From assembly GCA_022647565.1 (NCBI GenBank), contig JALCLA010000001.1, positions 930,001 to 994,000 of the forward strand: a stretch of DNA of 64,000 nucleotides, written 5' to 3'. This document shows positions 43,845 to 52,615 of this stretch, one piece after another. This DNA is from Chiayiivirga sp. (GTDB taxonomy: Bacteria; Pseudomonadota; Gammaproteobacteria; Xanthomonadales; Xanthomonadaceae). Made by a program: the position numbers and the translations under genes. The notes below the pieces were generated by a model that was given only the letters and a program-made list of their open reading frames with translations, ran no database searches and was not told where the DNA came from. Each line of letters starts with the position of its first letter. The stretch's first letter is position 1.

Positions 43845-44377
43845 GCGGAGACCTCCGGGGACGCGCCTTCATCCAGCAAGACGGGAGCAGCGCCGGAATT
43901 GTCGTACAAGGCCCAGCGGTTGACGAGGGGGCAATAGAGGCGATGGAAGTTCTCGATCCCGGCCGCAAAGCGGCGACGAACCACATGCTCGGGTACGTCG
44001 TGACCGCCCTCGCGTACCCGTTGTGCCACACGAGCAAGCGCCACATCCGCACTCGGCAGGCTCAGGAACCAGAGGCTGACCTGATAGCCCGCCAGCCGCC
44101 AATGCGGGATCTGCCGCGCATAGCCCTTGCCGCTGAGCGTGGTTTCGAAGGCGAAACTCTCGCCTTTGCGGACATGTTCGGCGATACGCGCCAACATCAG
44201 TCGCGCAGCTTCGATCGCGGCAGCCTCCGGGTTGAAGGGACTCAGGCCCGCAGCGATCAGGTCGGCGTTGACGAAGGCGGGCGTGGCGGCTTCATTGGGC
44301 AGGAATTCGCGCGCGAACGTGGTTTTGCCCGCGCCGTTCGGCCCGGCGATGATGAGGATATGTCGTGCGCTGTCCAC
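43841..44377 (-). CDS. Zeta-toxin-family P-loop kinase inside the cas operon
   Basis: 178 residues from a GTG start (ORF begins V/M-DSARHILIIAGPNGAGKT). Walker A GPNGAGKT is at residues 12-19; 'PAFVNADLIAAGLSPFNPEAAAIEAARLM' and 'GESFAFETTLSGKGYARQIPHW' match the substrate-binding and activating segments of the zeta/UDP-N-acetylglucosamine kinase family, and 'RRRFAAGIENFHRLYCPLVNRWALYDNSG' the C-terminal arginine finger region. Zeta toxins phosphorylate UDP-GlcNAc and block cell-wall synthesis; other members phosphorylate other small molecules. It lies 30 bp after cas9 and overlaps the small basic ORF by 4 bp. Toxic activity is inferred. Confidence 0.8.
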   Translation of the reverse strand: MDSARHILIIAGPNGAGKTTFAREFLPNEAATPAFVNADLIAAGLSPFNPEAAAIEAARLMLARIAEHVRKGESFAFETTLSGKGYARQIPHWRLAGYQVSLWFLSLPSADVALARVAQRVREGGHDVPEHVVRRRFAAGIENFHRLYCPLVNRWALYDNSGAAPVLLDEGASPEVSA

Positions 44378-44407
44378 GATCGATTGTCCGGCGAGGGGAT
44401 TGCCGAC

Positions 44408-47400
44408 CTACGGCTTGAAGCCGGGGTCGTTGACGTACCCGAGGACATCAACTCCAACCAGTCTTGCAGACGTGGGCTTCAGCGTAGCCGGCGCCTTGAA
44501 GACGTACTTGAGGCCGCTTTCCTTGTCGCGTGTCCTAGCATCGACGTTGGCTTCGTTGTGCTCCGCCAAGGCGATCATGCCCTCGGAGAACTTTGCGACG
44601 CGCATGCATCGTGACTGCCCATCGATCTCCATCTTGACTACATCGCCCTTGCGCAACCTCATCACCAACGGCTTGCCATTGCGTCCTGTCTTGGCATCGA
44701 GTTTGAAGTCAGGGCGGTTGGCGTCGTAAAGGCTCACGACATCGCCACCCCAGCGCCCGTTGTCCTCGCGGTAGATGTCGTAGCAATAGTTTCCGTCGCC
44801 TTTCACGTATCGATAGGGCTGCCTGGTCAAACGGTCTTCGATGGGAATGACCGACAACCGCTCCTCCATCCGTATGCGGCGGATGCCCGTGCGGGTGGCA
44901 TAGGCGCCCAGTGCCGCCTTCAGTTCCTTGCCGGACACGCCTTCCAGCAAGCGAGTCAGTTCATCGCGCAGGTGGGCATCGGCGATGCTGGCGACATTGT
45001 TCGCAGTTACCGCAGTCAGCGGCTTGCGCACCGAAACTAGCATGGCACCACTGGCGTTGGCGTCCGCGCGCTTGCCGTAGTTGGTGTCGTTGTGCAGGCC
45101 GGCCTCGCGCCCGTGATCGGGTTTGTGCGAGACGACGATCTTGTCGATGACCGCCTGCAATTCTTCCCGGAAGCCGATCCACGGCACGTCCAGTCCTTTC
45201 AACAGCCGGTTCTCACCCAGCCCTTCCGCCCGACTCGCGGCGGTGGCGACGCGCTGGATCAGCGCACGATCGCACACCGCAATCACGGCAGCATCGACGG
45301 CGTGATGACGATGGTCATCGCGATTCTTGCCCTTGCGTTCGGGATCGAGGATTTCGTTCAAGCCGTACTTGCTGCGCAGCATCGCGGTCAAGCGACCCGT
45401 GGTTACCCACACCTTGTTGGGCGGGCAGACCGCCGTCAGGTACTGCCGCGCCACGCGCGCGAGATAGGCGGTGTCGGTGAGGTGACGATCGAGAAAGTCC
45501 TTCTCGCCAAGAAACTCCTGCAGGGCCCCTTCCTTGAAGCGCCTGGCCTTGTTCCTGGGCAAGCGAGACGCTCGGTCCTCGATGGCGGCCCAATCGTAGC
45601 CAGTTGGCGAGTGTCCGTACGCCTCGAACGGCGTCGAGTTCTTCTTGTCGCGATTGGCCCGTGTGGCGCAAAGAACCTTGTTGGAGAGGCTATCGTCCAG
45701 CGAACGCGAGAACGGCAGGATGTGGTCGATCTCGATCGAACCATCAAACAACTGCGTCTTGCTCAGCCGTTTCCCCGAGTAGACGCAATAGCGGTCATTC
45801 GCGTCCTGCTGGCCGAGTTCATCCCATAGCATCAGGCGCTGGATATTCTCGCGATTCTCGCGCTGCCCGAGCGCCCGCAACTGCTCTCTCAATGCATCGT
45901 TGCGTTTCTGGTTCGTGGCCTGCTCGCTCTCAAGGTCGCGCCGCTTTTGCCCCGACAGGCCAAATTCGCGCGCTACTTCCACGATGATTTCGCGGGGATG
46001 GCCCCAACGTCGGATGATCTCGTTGACCAATTGCCTCAGCTGATTCAGGCCGATGTGCACGGTCGGATTGGCAAGTTTGCCAAAGCGGCGTTCGTACGGA
46101 TCTTTCGCTTTCGGCGTGGGTGCGGTGTAGCTGCGCAGGAGCTCGCCGTAGTAGGGCAGGCGTTCGAAGATCTCGCCGGTATAGAAATCGGCGTGGTTGT
46201 AGCCGGCTCTCTTTGCCGCCTCGTCGTAGGTGATGACCTCGGCATCCAGGATCGGGACGATCTTCTCCAACGCCTTGCGGCTCAGGCTGCCGAACTCTTC
46301 CGGGAGTCGCGCCTTGGCCAGTTCGGCGGCGATAGCCGCGTCGAGGTGCCATGGTGCGTCCTGGAGTCGCTTGGACAATTCTTCGGTATCGTCGATCTTG
46401 TCGATCAACTCTGCCAAATTGCGTCTGGCTTGAAGCGGCATTGCAAACCATGCATCCCCGAGTGCGCCTTCGGCGCTCAGTTGCGCCGCGACCGTATCGC
46501 CTTTCAGGCCCTTGCGCTTTTCCGATTCGAGATTGAAGCGAGTCCCGCGCGGCAGCTTGAGCGCCTTGGCGATGGCTGCGAATGTCATTTCACGCTTGCG
46601 ATAGAGCGCATCTCGCACGATGTTGCGCTCTTCCAGCGTGAGCGCCCGTTCTTCCAGGCCTTCGATGATGCGCAGGTTGTTCAGTTCCTGCAGGACGCGG
46701 AACTGCTGCTGCAAGGGCGACCACAGCGGCTCGCGGAACTCCTCCAGCTCGAAGACGCAACGACCTGGCAACACGGGCAATAGCGGGCGCTGGAACAACA
46801 GCGTGTCGCGCAGGAACTGATGCGCGACGTCCGTGCAGATTGTGGGGTGGTACGGTGCCTGCGCGGCCCACAGCGCATCGAACTCGTCCGCCACCATGGC
46901 TCGCTGCGTGTACAGCAGGTAGCCCTTGCCATCGGGGGTGGTGCGGGCTCGCACGGTTTCGCGCTTGTCGTGCCGCGTGGCGAGGTACTCACCCATCGTG
47001 CGGCAGTTTGCCGACCCAATCTGCTCGCGCGTCCTGGCGATGGCGGAGGCGATCTTGCCTGACTCATTCTCGTCCTCGCCCTTGGACTTGCGACTGCTCT
47101 TGAAGCCGCGTCGCTTGGCAAGGTGATACAGCGCGCGCCCCAGTTCGTAGGCAGTCAGCGGCAGGTCCAGACCGCGGCGGCGCAGCACGTACGGGTCAAG
47201 TGCCGACAGCGCGAGCCGTTCGCCATCATCTGCGGGCATCAATCCATGTTGGATCAAACCTCGCATGAAGCGCGCTTGACGTTTCAGCACGCGGTCGTGG
47301 CGACGGCGCATCTGCCGGGCCGCGCGCCGGTCCGCTGCCAGTGAAGCCAGCGTCTTGGGACTGCGGCCATCCGAAAAAATGCGTGAGCCGGCGCGAATGA

Positions 47401-47500
47401 TGCCGATCGGCTGATCGTTTTCGTCCAGCCGTAGAACGCACCAACCGATGGAGTTGGTGCCGATGTCGAGGCCAAGGCGATAGCGTTGCTTGAACTTCAT
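44408..47500 (-). CDS. cas9: Cas9 nuclease, compact type II-C
   Basis: 1,030 residues from MKFKQRYRLGLDIGTNSIGW (47500). Upstream in-frame ATGs exist at 47512 and 47584, but the latter would lie across the tracrRNA. RuvC-I has D12; an arginine-rich bridge helix spans about 55-80; a short REC lobe runs to about 495; RuvC-II has E508 ('EIIVEVAREFG'). HNH has H593 and N616 ('IEIDHILPFSRSLDDSLSNKVLCATRANRDKKNSTP'). RuvC-III has H733 and D736 ('HRHHAVDAAVIAV'). The PAM-interacting end (about 800-1030) contains 'YRYVKGDGNYCYDIYREDNGRWGGDVVS'. All catalytic residues are present and the size is typical for II-C. It is the first gene of the cas operon. Confidence 0.97.
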   Translation of the reverse strand: MKFKQRYRLGLDIGTNSIGWCVLRLDENDQPIGIIRAGSRIFSDGRSPKTLASLAADRRAARQMRRRHDRVLKRQARFMRGLIQHGLMPADDGERLALSALDPYVLRRRGLDLPLTAYELGRALYHLAKRRGFKSSRKSKGEDENESGKIASAIARTREQIGSANCRTMGEYLATRHDKRETVRARTTPDGKGYLLYTQRAMVADEFDALWAAQAPYHPTICTDVAHQFLRDTLLFQRPLLPVLPGRCVFELEEFREPLWSPLQQQFRVLQELNNLRIIEGLEERALTLEERNIVRDALYRKREMTFAAIAKALKLPRGTRFNLESEKRKGLKGDTVAAQLSAEGALGDAWFAMPLQARRNLAELIDKIDDTEELSKRLQDAPWHLDAAIAAELAKARLPEEFGSLSRKALEKIVPILDAEVITYDEAAKRAGYNHADFYTGEIFERLPYYGELLRSYTAPTPKAKDPYERRFGKLANPTVHIGLNQLRQLVNEIIRRWGHPREIIVEVAREFGLSGQKRRDLESEQATNQKRNDALREQLRALGQRENRENIQRLMLWDELGQQDANDRYCVYSGKRLSKTQLFDGSIEIDHILPFSRSLDDSLSNKVLCATRANRDKKNSTPFEAYGHSPTGYDWAAIEDRASRLPRNKARRFKEGALQEFLGEKDFLDRHLTDTAYLARVARQYLTAVCPPNKVWVTTGRLTAMLRSKYGLNEILDPERKGKNRDDHRHHAVDAAVIAVCDRALIQRVATAASRAEGLGENRLLKGLDVPWIGFREELQAVIDKIVVSHKPDHGREAGLHNDTNYGKRADANASGAMLVSVRKPLTAVTANNVASIADAHLRDELTRLLEGVSGKELKAALGAYATRTGIRRIRMEERLSVIPIEDRLTRQPYRYVKGDGNYCYDIYREDNGRWGGDVVSLYDANRPDFKLDAKTGRNGKPLVMRLRKGDVVKMEIDGQSRCMRVAKFSEGMIALAEHNEANVDARTRDKESGLKYVFKAPATLKPTSARLVGVDVLGYVNDPGFKP

Positions 47501-47511
47501 GCGCCCCCCCA

Positions 47512-47540
47512 TTGACGCGCCGGCTTTCGGGCGATAACGT
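47512..47540 (+). promoter_or_regulatory. Probable tracrRNA promoter
   Basis: TTGACG (47512-47517), 17 bp, TAACGT (47535-47540) on the plus strand. The start point would be near 47547, a few bases before the anti-repeat. It overlaps the untranslated region of the divergent cas9 gene. Confidence 0.55.
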
Positions 47541-47546
47541 CTGCCA

Positions 47547-47636
47547 CACAAGTAGATCAGGAATTGCGCTCTTTCCGGCAACAAGCAGAAAGATGCACCA
47601 AATCCGAGGGCCGGGCGACCGGCCCTTGTCTATTTT
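47547..47636 (+). ncRNA. tracrRNA
   Basis: The anti-repeat (about 47551-47582) has 19 contiguous bases (47554-47572) complementary to the CRISPR repeat, then a bulged match ccggcaac to the repeat's 5' end. The following tail contains a small gca...tgc hairpin (47584-47596), a single-stranded caccaaatcc and a perfect 7-bp terminator stem gggccgg-gcga-ccggccc (47608-47625) followed by ttgtctatttt. Order and direction fit a II-C tracrRNA pairing with the 5' part of the repeat. About 90 nt long, transcribed divergently from cas9. Confidence 0.85.
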
Positions 47637-47674
47637 GGCGAGGCGGTTGTCTCATCCGCTGAGACGTCCCGGCA

Positions 47675-48340
47675 TCACGCAGGCGGTCGCCGGCGCTGGA
47701 AGCGCGTGGCGAGCAGAGTCAGCCCGGGATCGAACTTGAGCCAGGCCTGCGCGCCGAAATACAGCATCCCGAAGGCGATCACCGATTCGGGATGCTCGAT
47801 CCAGTGCCCCGAGCCGGTGAGACCCAGTTGCGGCACGACCTCCGTGCTCAGTCCCAGGCGCGGGATGATGGGCAGCACGGTGACGAAGGCACCGATGATG
47901 TAGAGCACCACCGACGCCACCCAGGCCAGTTGCTGGCGTTCGCGCTCGCGCTCGCGTGAACGCGGCGAGCCCCAGATCCACGCCAGCCGACTCAGCAGCA
48001 GCCAGGCGAAGGCGGCATACGGCCAGTACGCATCGAAGGCGAAGGCGAAAGCCGCGACGAAGCCGAGATAGAACAGGCCCAGGCCCAGCAGCACGAGGCT
48101 GCGCGCCATCCGGCTGCCGCGCCCGCCCAGCGCCACGGCGAAGAAGAACCCGCTGGCGTGCACCAGCACGAACTCCATCAGCATCACCAGCATCAGCGCC
48201 TTCACCGTGCCCGTTCCGAAGCCGAGTGGATTGCACCAGGTCACGAGATACGCCAGCGCGGTGAGTGCATCGGGCAGGGCCGAGGCCAGATGACCGAAGG
48301 ACGAGGGTGGCGGGGCCGACCTCGCAGGCACTCGATTCAC
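47675..48340 (-). CDS. Multi-pass membrane protein, function unknown
   Basis: 221 residues from a GTG at 48340 (V-NRVPARSAPPPSSFGHL), with GGAG upstream. Five or six hydrophobic helices are seen: 'ALTALAYLVTWCNPLGFG', 'ALMLVMLMEFVLVHASGFFFAVAL', 'SLVLLGLGLFYLGFVAAFAFAFDAYW', 'LAWVASVVLYIIGAFVTVLPIIP' and 'VIAFGMLYFGAQAWLKF'. A basic loop 'SPRSRERERERQQ' lies between. No known transporter or enzyme motif is visible. It is downstream of the CAP-domain gene on the same strand, about 115 bp away. Confidence 0.65.
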   Translation of the reverse strand: MNRVPARSAPPPSSFGHLASALPDALTALAYLVTWCNPLGFGTGTVKALMLVMLMEFVLVHASGFFFAVALGGRGSRMARSLVLLGLGLFYLGFVAAFAFAFDAYWPYAAFAWLLLSRLAWIWGSPRSRERERERQQLAWVASVVLYIIGAFVTVLPIIPRLGLSTEVVPQLGLTGSGHWIEHPESVIAFGMLYFGAQAWLKFDPGLTLLATRFQRRRPPA

Positions 48341-48456
48341 GACGCAGGCTCCGGTGTGGAAACCGGATCGAGCACGGATCGAGTGTGCGTGGTGTGCATC
48401 ATGGAGGCGAGCATGACTCGGCGCATCCGCGTTGACAATCGAGTTCCCCGCGCCGA

Positions 48457-49296
48457 TCAGCCCTCGAAGCCGTGTCGGAAGACGCGGGCACTGATGCCGT
48501 TGCAGGTGGTGCCGAGGCGGATCGTGTCGGAGGCGCTGCGCACGCTGCCGCCGCTGCTGCGGATCTCGGCGTGGACGGTGGCGGTGGTGCCAGTGTTGCC
48601 GTTCAAGGTCCAGATCGCGTTGGCGGCGAAGGCCTGCCATGCCGACCAGGACGCGCCGCCGTCGTTCGAGAAGCGCATGTCGCTGGCGAAGCCCGAGCCG
48701 TAGAGGTACACGTCGATGTCGCAGACCGTGGCGAGGTAGGCCTCGCGTGCGATCACTACCGGATAGTGGTTGCCGCGCCGACCGAAGTTTTGGGTCCAGT
48801 AGTGCGCAAAGTTGCCGCTGATCGTGGTGTTGGGGGTGCATCCGCCGGTATTGGTGTAGCGCTTGGGTGCGCCATCGCCCGGATCGAAGTAGTAACCCAC
48901 GCCAAGCTCGTGGTAGTTGCCGGACAGGATGTTGGCGCGGTGGCCGGAGGAATTCATCCACTGCGCCATCACTGCGGCCGCAGTGCTGTTGCCGGCGGCG
49001 ATGTTCTCGGCGGAGGCCACGGACGAATAGCCGGCGGCGCTCATCCTGCCCGAGTGCGAGGTCAGAGTGTCGGGGTCGCAATGCATGAAGAAATCGCGCT
49101 GGCCCATGTTGGTACTGTGCAGCAGGGCGGACGCATCGAGTTGCGCGTGACCCTTGAGCGGCGGCAGGTTGCCGTTGTCCCAGCGCGCCAGGTTGACCTG
49201 CTCCAGTACTTGCTCGGACAGGGATTGGCCAAGCACCACACCGGGCGCCAGGGCGGCGGCGAGCACGATCAGGCAGGGGGCGAGGGCATGATTCAT
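48457..49296 (-). CDS. Secreted CAP/SCP-domain protein with C-terminal GFEG tail
   Basis: 279 residues from MNHALAPCLIVLAAALAPG (49296), a clear signal peptide ending LGQ. The CAP domain carries 'LSEQVLEQVNLARWDNGNLPPLKGHAQLDASALLHSTNM', 'RDFFMHCDPDTLTSHSGRMSAAGY', 'SVASAENIAAG' and 'MAQWMNSSGHRANILSGNYHELGVGYYFD'. A C-terminal beta domain ('RFSNDGGASWSAWQAFAANAIWTLNGNTG') follows, and the tail is VFRHGFEG. CAP proteins are secreted and bind sterols, lipids or proteins. It is a paralogue of the protein at 53631-54455 with the same architecture. Confidence 0.85.
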   Translation of the reverse strand: MNHALAPCLIVLAAALAPGVVLGQSLSEQVLEQVNLARWDNGNLPPLKGHAQLDASALLHSTNMGQRDFFMHCDPDTLTSHSGRMSAAGYSSVASAENIAAGNSTAAAVMAQWMNSSGHRANILSGNYHELGVGYYFDPGDGAPKRYTNTGGCTPNTTISGNFAHYWTQNFGRRGNHYPVVIAREAYLATVCDIDVYLYGSGFASDMRFSNDGGASWSAWQAFAANAIWTLNGNTGTTATVHAEIRSSGGSVRSASDTIRLGTTCNGISARVFRHGFEG

Positions 49297-49373
49297 TGCG
49301 GTCCAGACTAGCAGCCAAATCCTGCGTGGAGCTGTCGTCCAGTTCGCGCCTTCAGGCGCGGTTGCAGGCGAAT

Positions 49374-52300
49374 TCAAATCCGCAGGCCGATCTCGCTTGC
49401 CGCGGCAACATCCGCCCCGCCGGCAGTTCGCACCCGGTTGCGGCCCTCGTGTTTGGCGCGGTACAGGGCGCGGTCGGCGGCATCGAGCAGGGCGATGGCG
49501 TCGTCGGCCTGGCCGGGAACATGGCTCAAGGTGCCGAGGCTGATGGTGATGCCGTGCCGATCATTGCCGATGGTGCGGGGCGGAAGCGCTTCGACCAGGG
49601 CGCGCATGCGCTCGGCGAGGCGCGAAACGAGGTCGGCATCGGCATCGGTGAGCAGGCAAGCGAACTCCTCGCCGCCGAATCGGGCCACGAGATCCTGCTC
49701 GCGCGTGGCACTGCTCAGGGCCTGCGCCACGGCGCGCAGCGCCACATCTCCCGCGATATGCCCATGCTCGTCGTTGTAGCGCTTGAAGTGGTCGACGTCG
49801 AGCACGATCACGCCCAGCGGCCGGCGCAGGTCGCGCGCGCGCTGGATCTCCGCGTCGAGCGCGGCGGTCAGGCGCCGCCGATTGGCGACGCCAGTGAGCG
49901 GGTCGAGGTAGGACAGTTCGCGCAGTTCCTCGTTCGCGGCGTGCAAGGCGGCGGTGCGGGTCGCGACCAGTTTGCGCAAGGCCTGTTGCCGCGCGCGCAG
50001 GCGCCGGTTGTAGAGCCAGGCCAGCGCCAGCAGCGTGGCCGCGAGCAGGATCAGTGCCAGCCACTGCACGCTGCCGCGCTGCCACCAGAAGGGGGCGAGT
50101 TCGAATGCCACGTCGATCGGCGTGGCGGCGGTCCGCGCGTAGTCGCGCGCTTCCAGGCGCAGGCGGTAGCTGCCCGGCGGCAGGCCGGTGAAGCTGCGGC
50201 GACGCTCGCTCGTCCACTCGCCCGGAACCGGGTCGAAGCCCAGCAGCTGGCTGCGATAGGTGGATTCGGATTCATTCAGCCCTGCCAGCAGGGAATAGCG
50301 GAACACGATCTCGCGCGTGCCGGCAGGGAATTCGAGTGCTTGGCCGGGGGCGTCGCTGTAGCTGCGCCCGTCGGCGTCGATCCTCGCGAGGGAGAAGGGC
50401 TTCGGGCGCGTCGTCGGTGGTGCCACTTCCAGCGCCGGATCGTAGACGCTGAGGCCGCCCAGGGTGCCGGCCCAGTAGCGGCCCGCGGCATCGATCCATT
50501 GCGCGTTGGTGTTGCACTCGTCATGCACCAGGCCATCGCGGCGGCGGAAGATTCGATCGCGCCAGCGCCCCTGCGAATCGCGCTGCAATTGCTGCACGCC
50601 GTTGTTGGTGCACAGGTAGGTGTGACCGGCGGCATCGCGCAGCGCGCTGTAGACCGTGCCATCGGGTGGTGGCGGCAACTCCGCGCTGGGCAACAGGCGT
50701 GGCGAGCGCGGGTCGCTGACGTCGAAGCGCGCCACGCCGAGTCGCACGCTGCTGGCCCACAGCACCGGGCGACCGTCGTCCTGATGCAGGTCGACGTGAC
50801 GCAGGCGCGCCGCGTCCCACGCTCCGAAGCCGCGCAGCAACTCCCATTGCTGTCCGTCGAAGCGCGCCACGCCCTGGTCGGTGGCGGCCCACAACCAGCC
50901 CTGCGCGGTTTTGCCAGGCTGTTGCGCGAACCCGAACACGCCCCAGGGCGAGCTGGCGCCTCGCGCCGTGAACGCCGTCCAGCGCCCGTCGCGCAGTCGC
51001 CATACGCCGCTGCGCTGCGTTCCGGCCCACAGTTCACGCGCGCCGTCATGCCGGCGCGACAGCATCGACACCACCGCTTCCTCGTCGACCTTCGGCCACG
51101 GCGTGGGCAGTGTTGCGAACCGCAAGGCATCGTCGATGCGATACAACTCGCCGCCGAACATGCCGGCGAGGCGCCAGGGCATGGCGTCGGGGCCGGTCAG
51201 GTTCCACAGGCCGCGCACGCCTTCCGCGGCGAAGGCACCGTTGTCGCGATTGAACTGGCGCCACGTCCCACCCTGCAACAGCCCCAGGCCCTGCTTCGCC
51301 GTTCCCACCCACAGGCGTTCCGAGCCGTGGGCATCGGGTTCAAGCAACAGGGCGAAGGTGCCGTTGTAGTTCGATCCGAGCAGGGACACGGTTTGCCACG
51401 GGCTGGCGTGCAGCGGCGCACGCGCCACACCGCCTTCGGTGGCGATCCAGAGCACATCGGTGCCGTCGACGTCGGGCTGGATCCTGATTCCGCGGATCGC
51501 ATCCGACGGCAAGCCATGGCGACGGTCGAAGACCCGCATCTCGTCGCCGCGCATCCGGATCAGGCCTGCCCGGCTGGCGAACCACATCTGCGTGTCGCCC
51601 TGCGGCGAACGACTGGCAAGCGCGGAGTAGATCGCTTCGGAGGGCAATCCATCGAGGCCCGCACGCCACACGCGCAGTCCGTCGGCATCGAGTCGGAACA
51701 GGCCCGAGCCATAGGTGACGATCCAGAGCGCCTCCTTTCCATCCTGGATGCTGCGTTCGAGATCGGTGAACGGGAATCGGCCGAGGCCGGGGATCGATGC
51801 CTCCTGCCACGCGCCTGCGGCGTCGCCATTCGCGTCCACGCGGCGATGCAGCAGGCCATGGTGCTCGGTGGCCAGCCACTGGCGCCGTTCGCCCAGGAGG
51901 GTGTCGGTGATCTCGGTTGCGAGTACCCGGCCCCAACTGGCGTCCTGGTCGGCGGGAGCAACCTCGAAGGCGCCGTCGCGCCAGCGCGCCACCTGTCCGG
52001 AGCTGCCGACCCAGAGCGCGAATCCGCCGCCTTGCAGCGCAGTCTGCGAGAAGCCTTCCAGCAGGCCGGACACATCGTCGCGCGCCTGCCAGGAGGCTCC
52101 ATCGTAACGCGCCAGACCCTTGCCTTCGATCACGGCCCAGAGCGTGCCGTCCGGGTCCTGCGCCAGATCGCGGACCAGGCCGCGCAGCCGCGGCGTATCG
52201 GCGCTCGTCCATTGATAGCCATCGAAGCGTGCCAGGGACGAGGCCGAGCCGGCCCAGACTTGCCCCCGATGATCGAAGCCGACGCTGTTCCAGATTTCTT

Positions 52301-52475
52301 CCGACAGGCCATCCTTGCCGGTGTAGACCGAAAACACCGGCACGCTGGCATCGGTCAGGTCCAGCGGACGGAGCGTGGCATCGGCCGCCGCATTCGCGCC
52401 GCCATGAGCGGTTGCCAGCGGCAGCGTCAACAGCCAGGCCAGTGCCCGCGCCACCCTCGATCGAACCTGTCCCAT
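49374..52475 (-). CDS. Two-component-propeller sensor diguanylate cyclase
   Basis: 1,033 residues from MGQVRSRVARALAWL (52475, GGGAGG upstream). A signal/anchor segment is followed by two seven-bladed Reg_prop beta propellers (about 45-700; repeats like 'GLPSDAIRGIRIQPDVDGTDVLWIATEGGVAR'), a Y_Y_Y domain (about 720-800), a membrane helix (about 808-825) and a GGDEF domain (about 870-1030). The active site is RFGGEEF, with an inhibitory RxxD (REQD) five residues before it. It should sense a periplasmic signal and make cyclic di-GMP. No EAL domain is present. It is monocistronic. Confidence 0.92.
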   Translation of the reverse strand: MGQVRSRVARALAWLLTLPLATAHGGANAAADATLRPLDLTDASVPVFSVYTGKDGLSEEIWNSVGFDHRGQVWAGSASSLARFDGYQWTSADTPRLRGLVRDLAQDPDGTLWAVIEGKGLARYDGASWQARDDVSGLLEGFSQTALQGGGFALWVGSSGQVARWRDGAFEVAPADQDASWGRVLATEITDTLLGERRQWLATEHHGLLHRRVDANGDAAGAWQEASIPGLGRFPFTDLERSIQDGKEALWIVTYGSGLFRLDADGLRVWRAGLDGLPSEAIYSALASRSPQGDTQMWFASRAGLIRMRGDEMRVFDRRHGLPSDAIRGIRIQPDVDGTDVLWIATEGGVARAPLHASPWQTVSLLGSNYNGTFALLLEPDAHGSERLWVGTAKQGLGLLQGGTWRQFNRDNGAFAAEGVRGLWNLTGPDAMPWRLAGMFGGELYRIDDALRFATLPTPWPKVDEEAVVSMLSRRHDGARELWAGTQRSGVWRLRDGRWTAFTARGASSPWGVFGFAQQPGKTAQGWLWAATDQGVARFDGQQWELLRGFGAWDAARLRHVDLHQDDGRPVLWASSVRLGVARFDVSDPRSPRLLPSAELPPPPDGTVYSALRDAAGHTYLCTNNGVQQLQRDSQGRWRDRIFRRRDGLVHDECNTNAQWIDAAGRYWAGTLGGLSVYDPALEVAPPTTRPKPFSLARIDADGRSYSDAPGQALEFPAGTREIVFRYSLLAGLNESESTYRSQLLGFDPVPGEWTSERRRSFTGLPPGSYRLRLEARDYARTAATPIDVAFELAPFWWQRGSVQWLALILLAATLLALAWLYNRRLRARQQALRKLVATRTAALHAANEELRELSYLDPLTGVANRRRLTAALDAEIQRARDLRRPLGVIVLDVDHFKRYNDEHGHIAGDVALRAVAQALSSATREQDLVARFGGEEFACLLTDADADLVSRLAERMRALVEALPPRTIGNDRHGITISLGTLSHVPGQADDAIALLDAADRALYRAKHEGRNRVRTAGGADVAAASEIGLRI

Positions 52476-52615
52476 GGCCTCCCGACCAGACCTTCCCTTT
52501 CCGACCTTAGCAGGCGGTTGACGCGTCCTGCATCCGCGCGAACGCCGAAAGCAGGAGCGCAATGCCATCGGGATCGACGCGAGCGACTTCCCGCCAGGCA
52601 AGGACACGAACCCGG

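Noticed and set aside
47500..47584. Cas9 start at the upstream ATG (47584), giving 1,058 residues
   Set aside because: The extra residues would be encoded across the tracrRNA anti-repeat and its promoter and match nothing. MKFKQRYRLGLDIG is the normal beginning.
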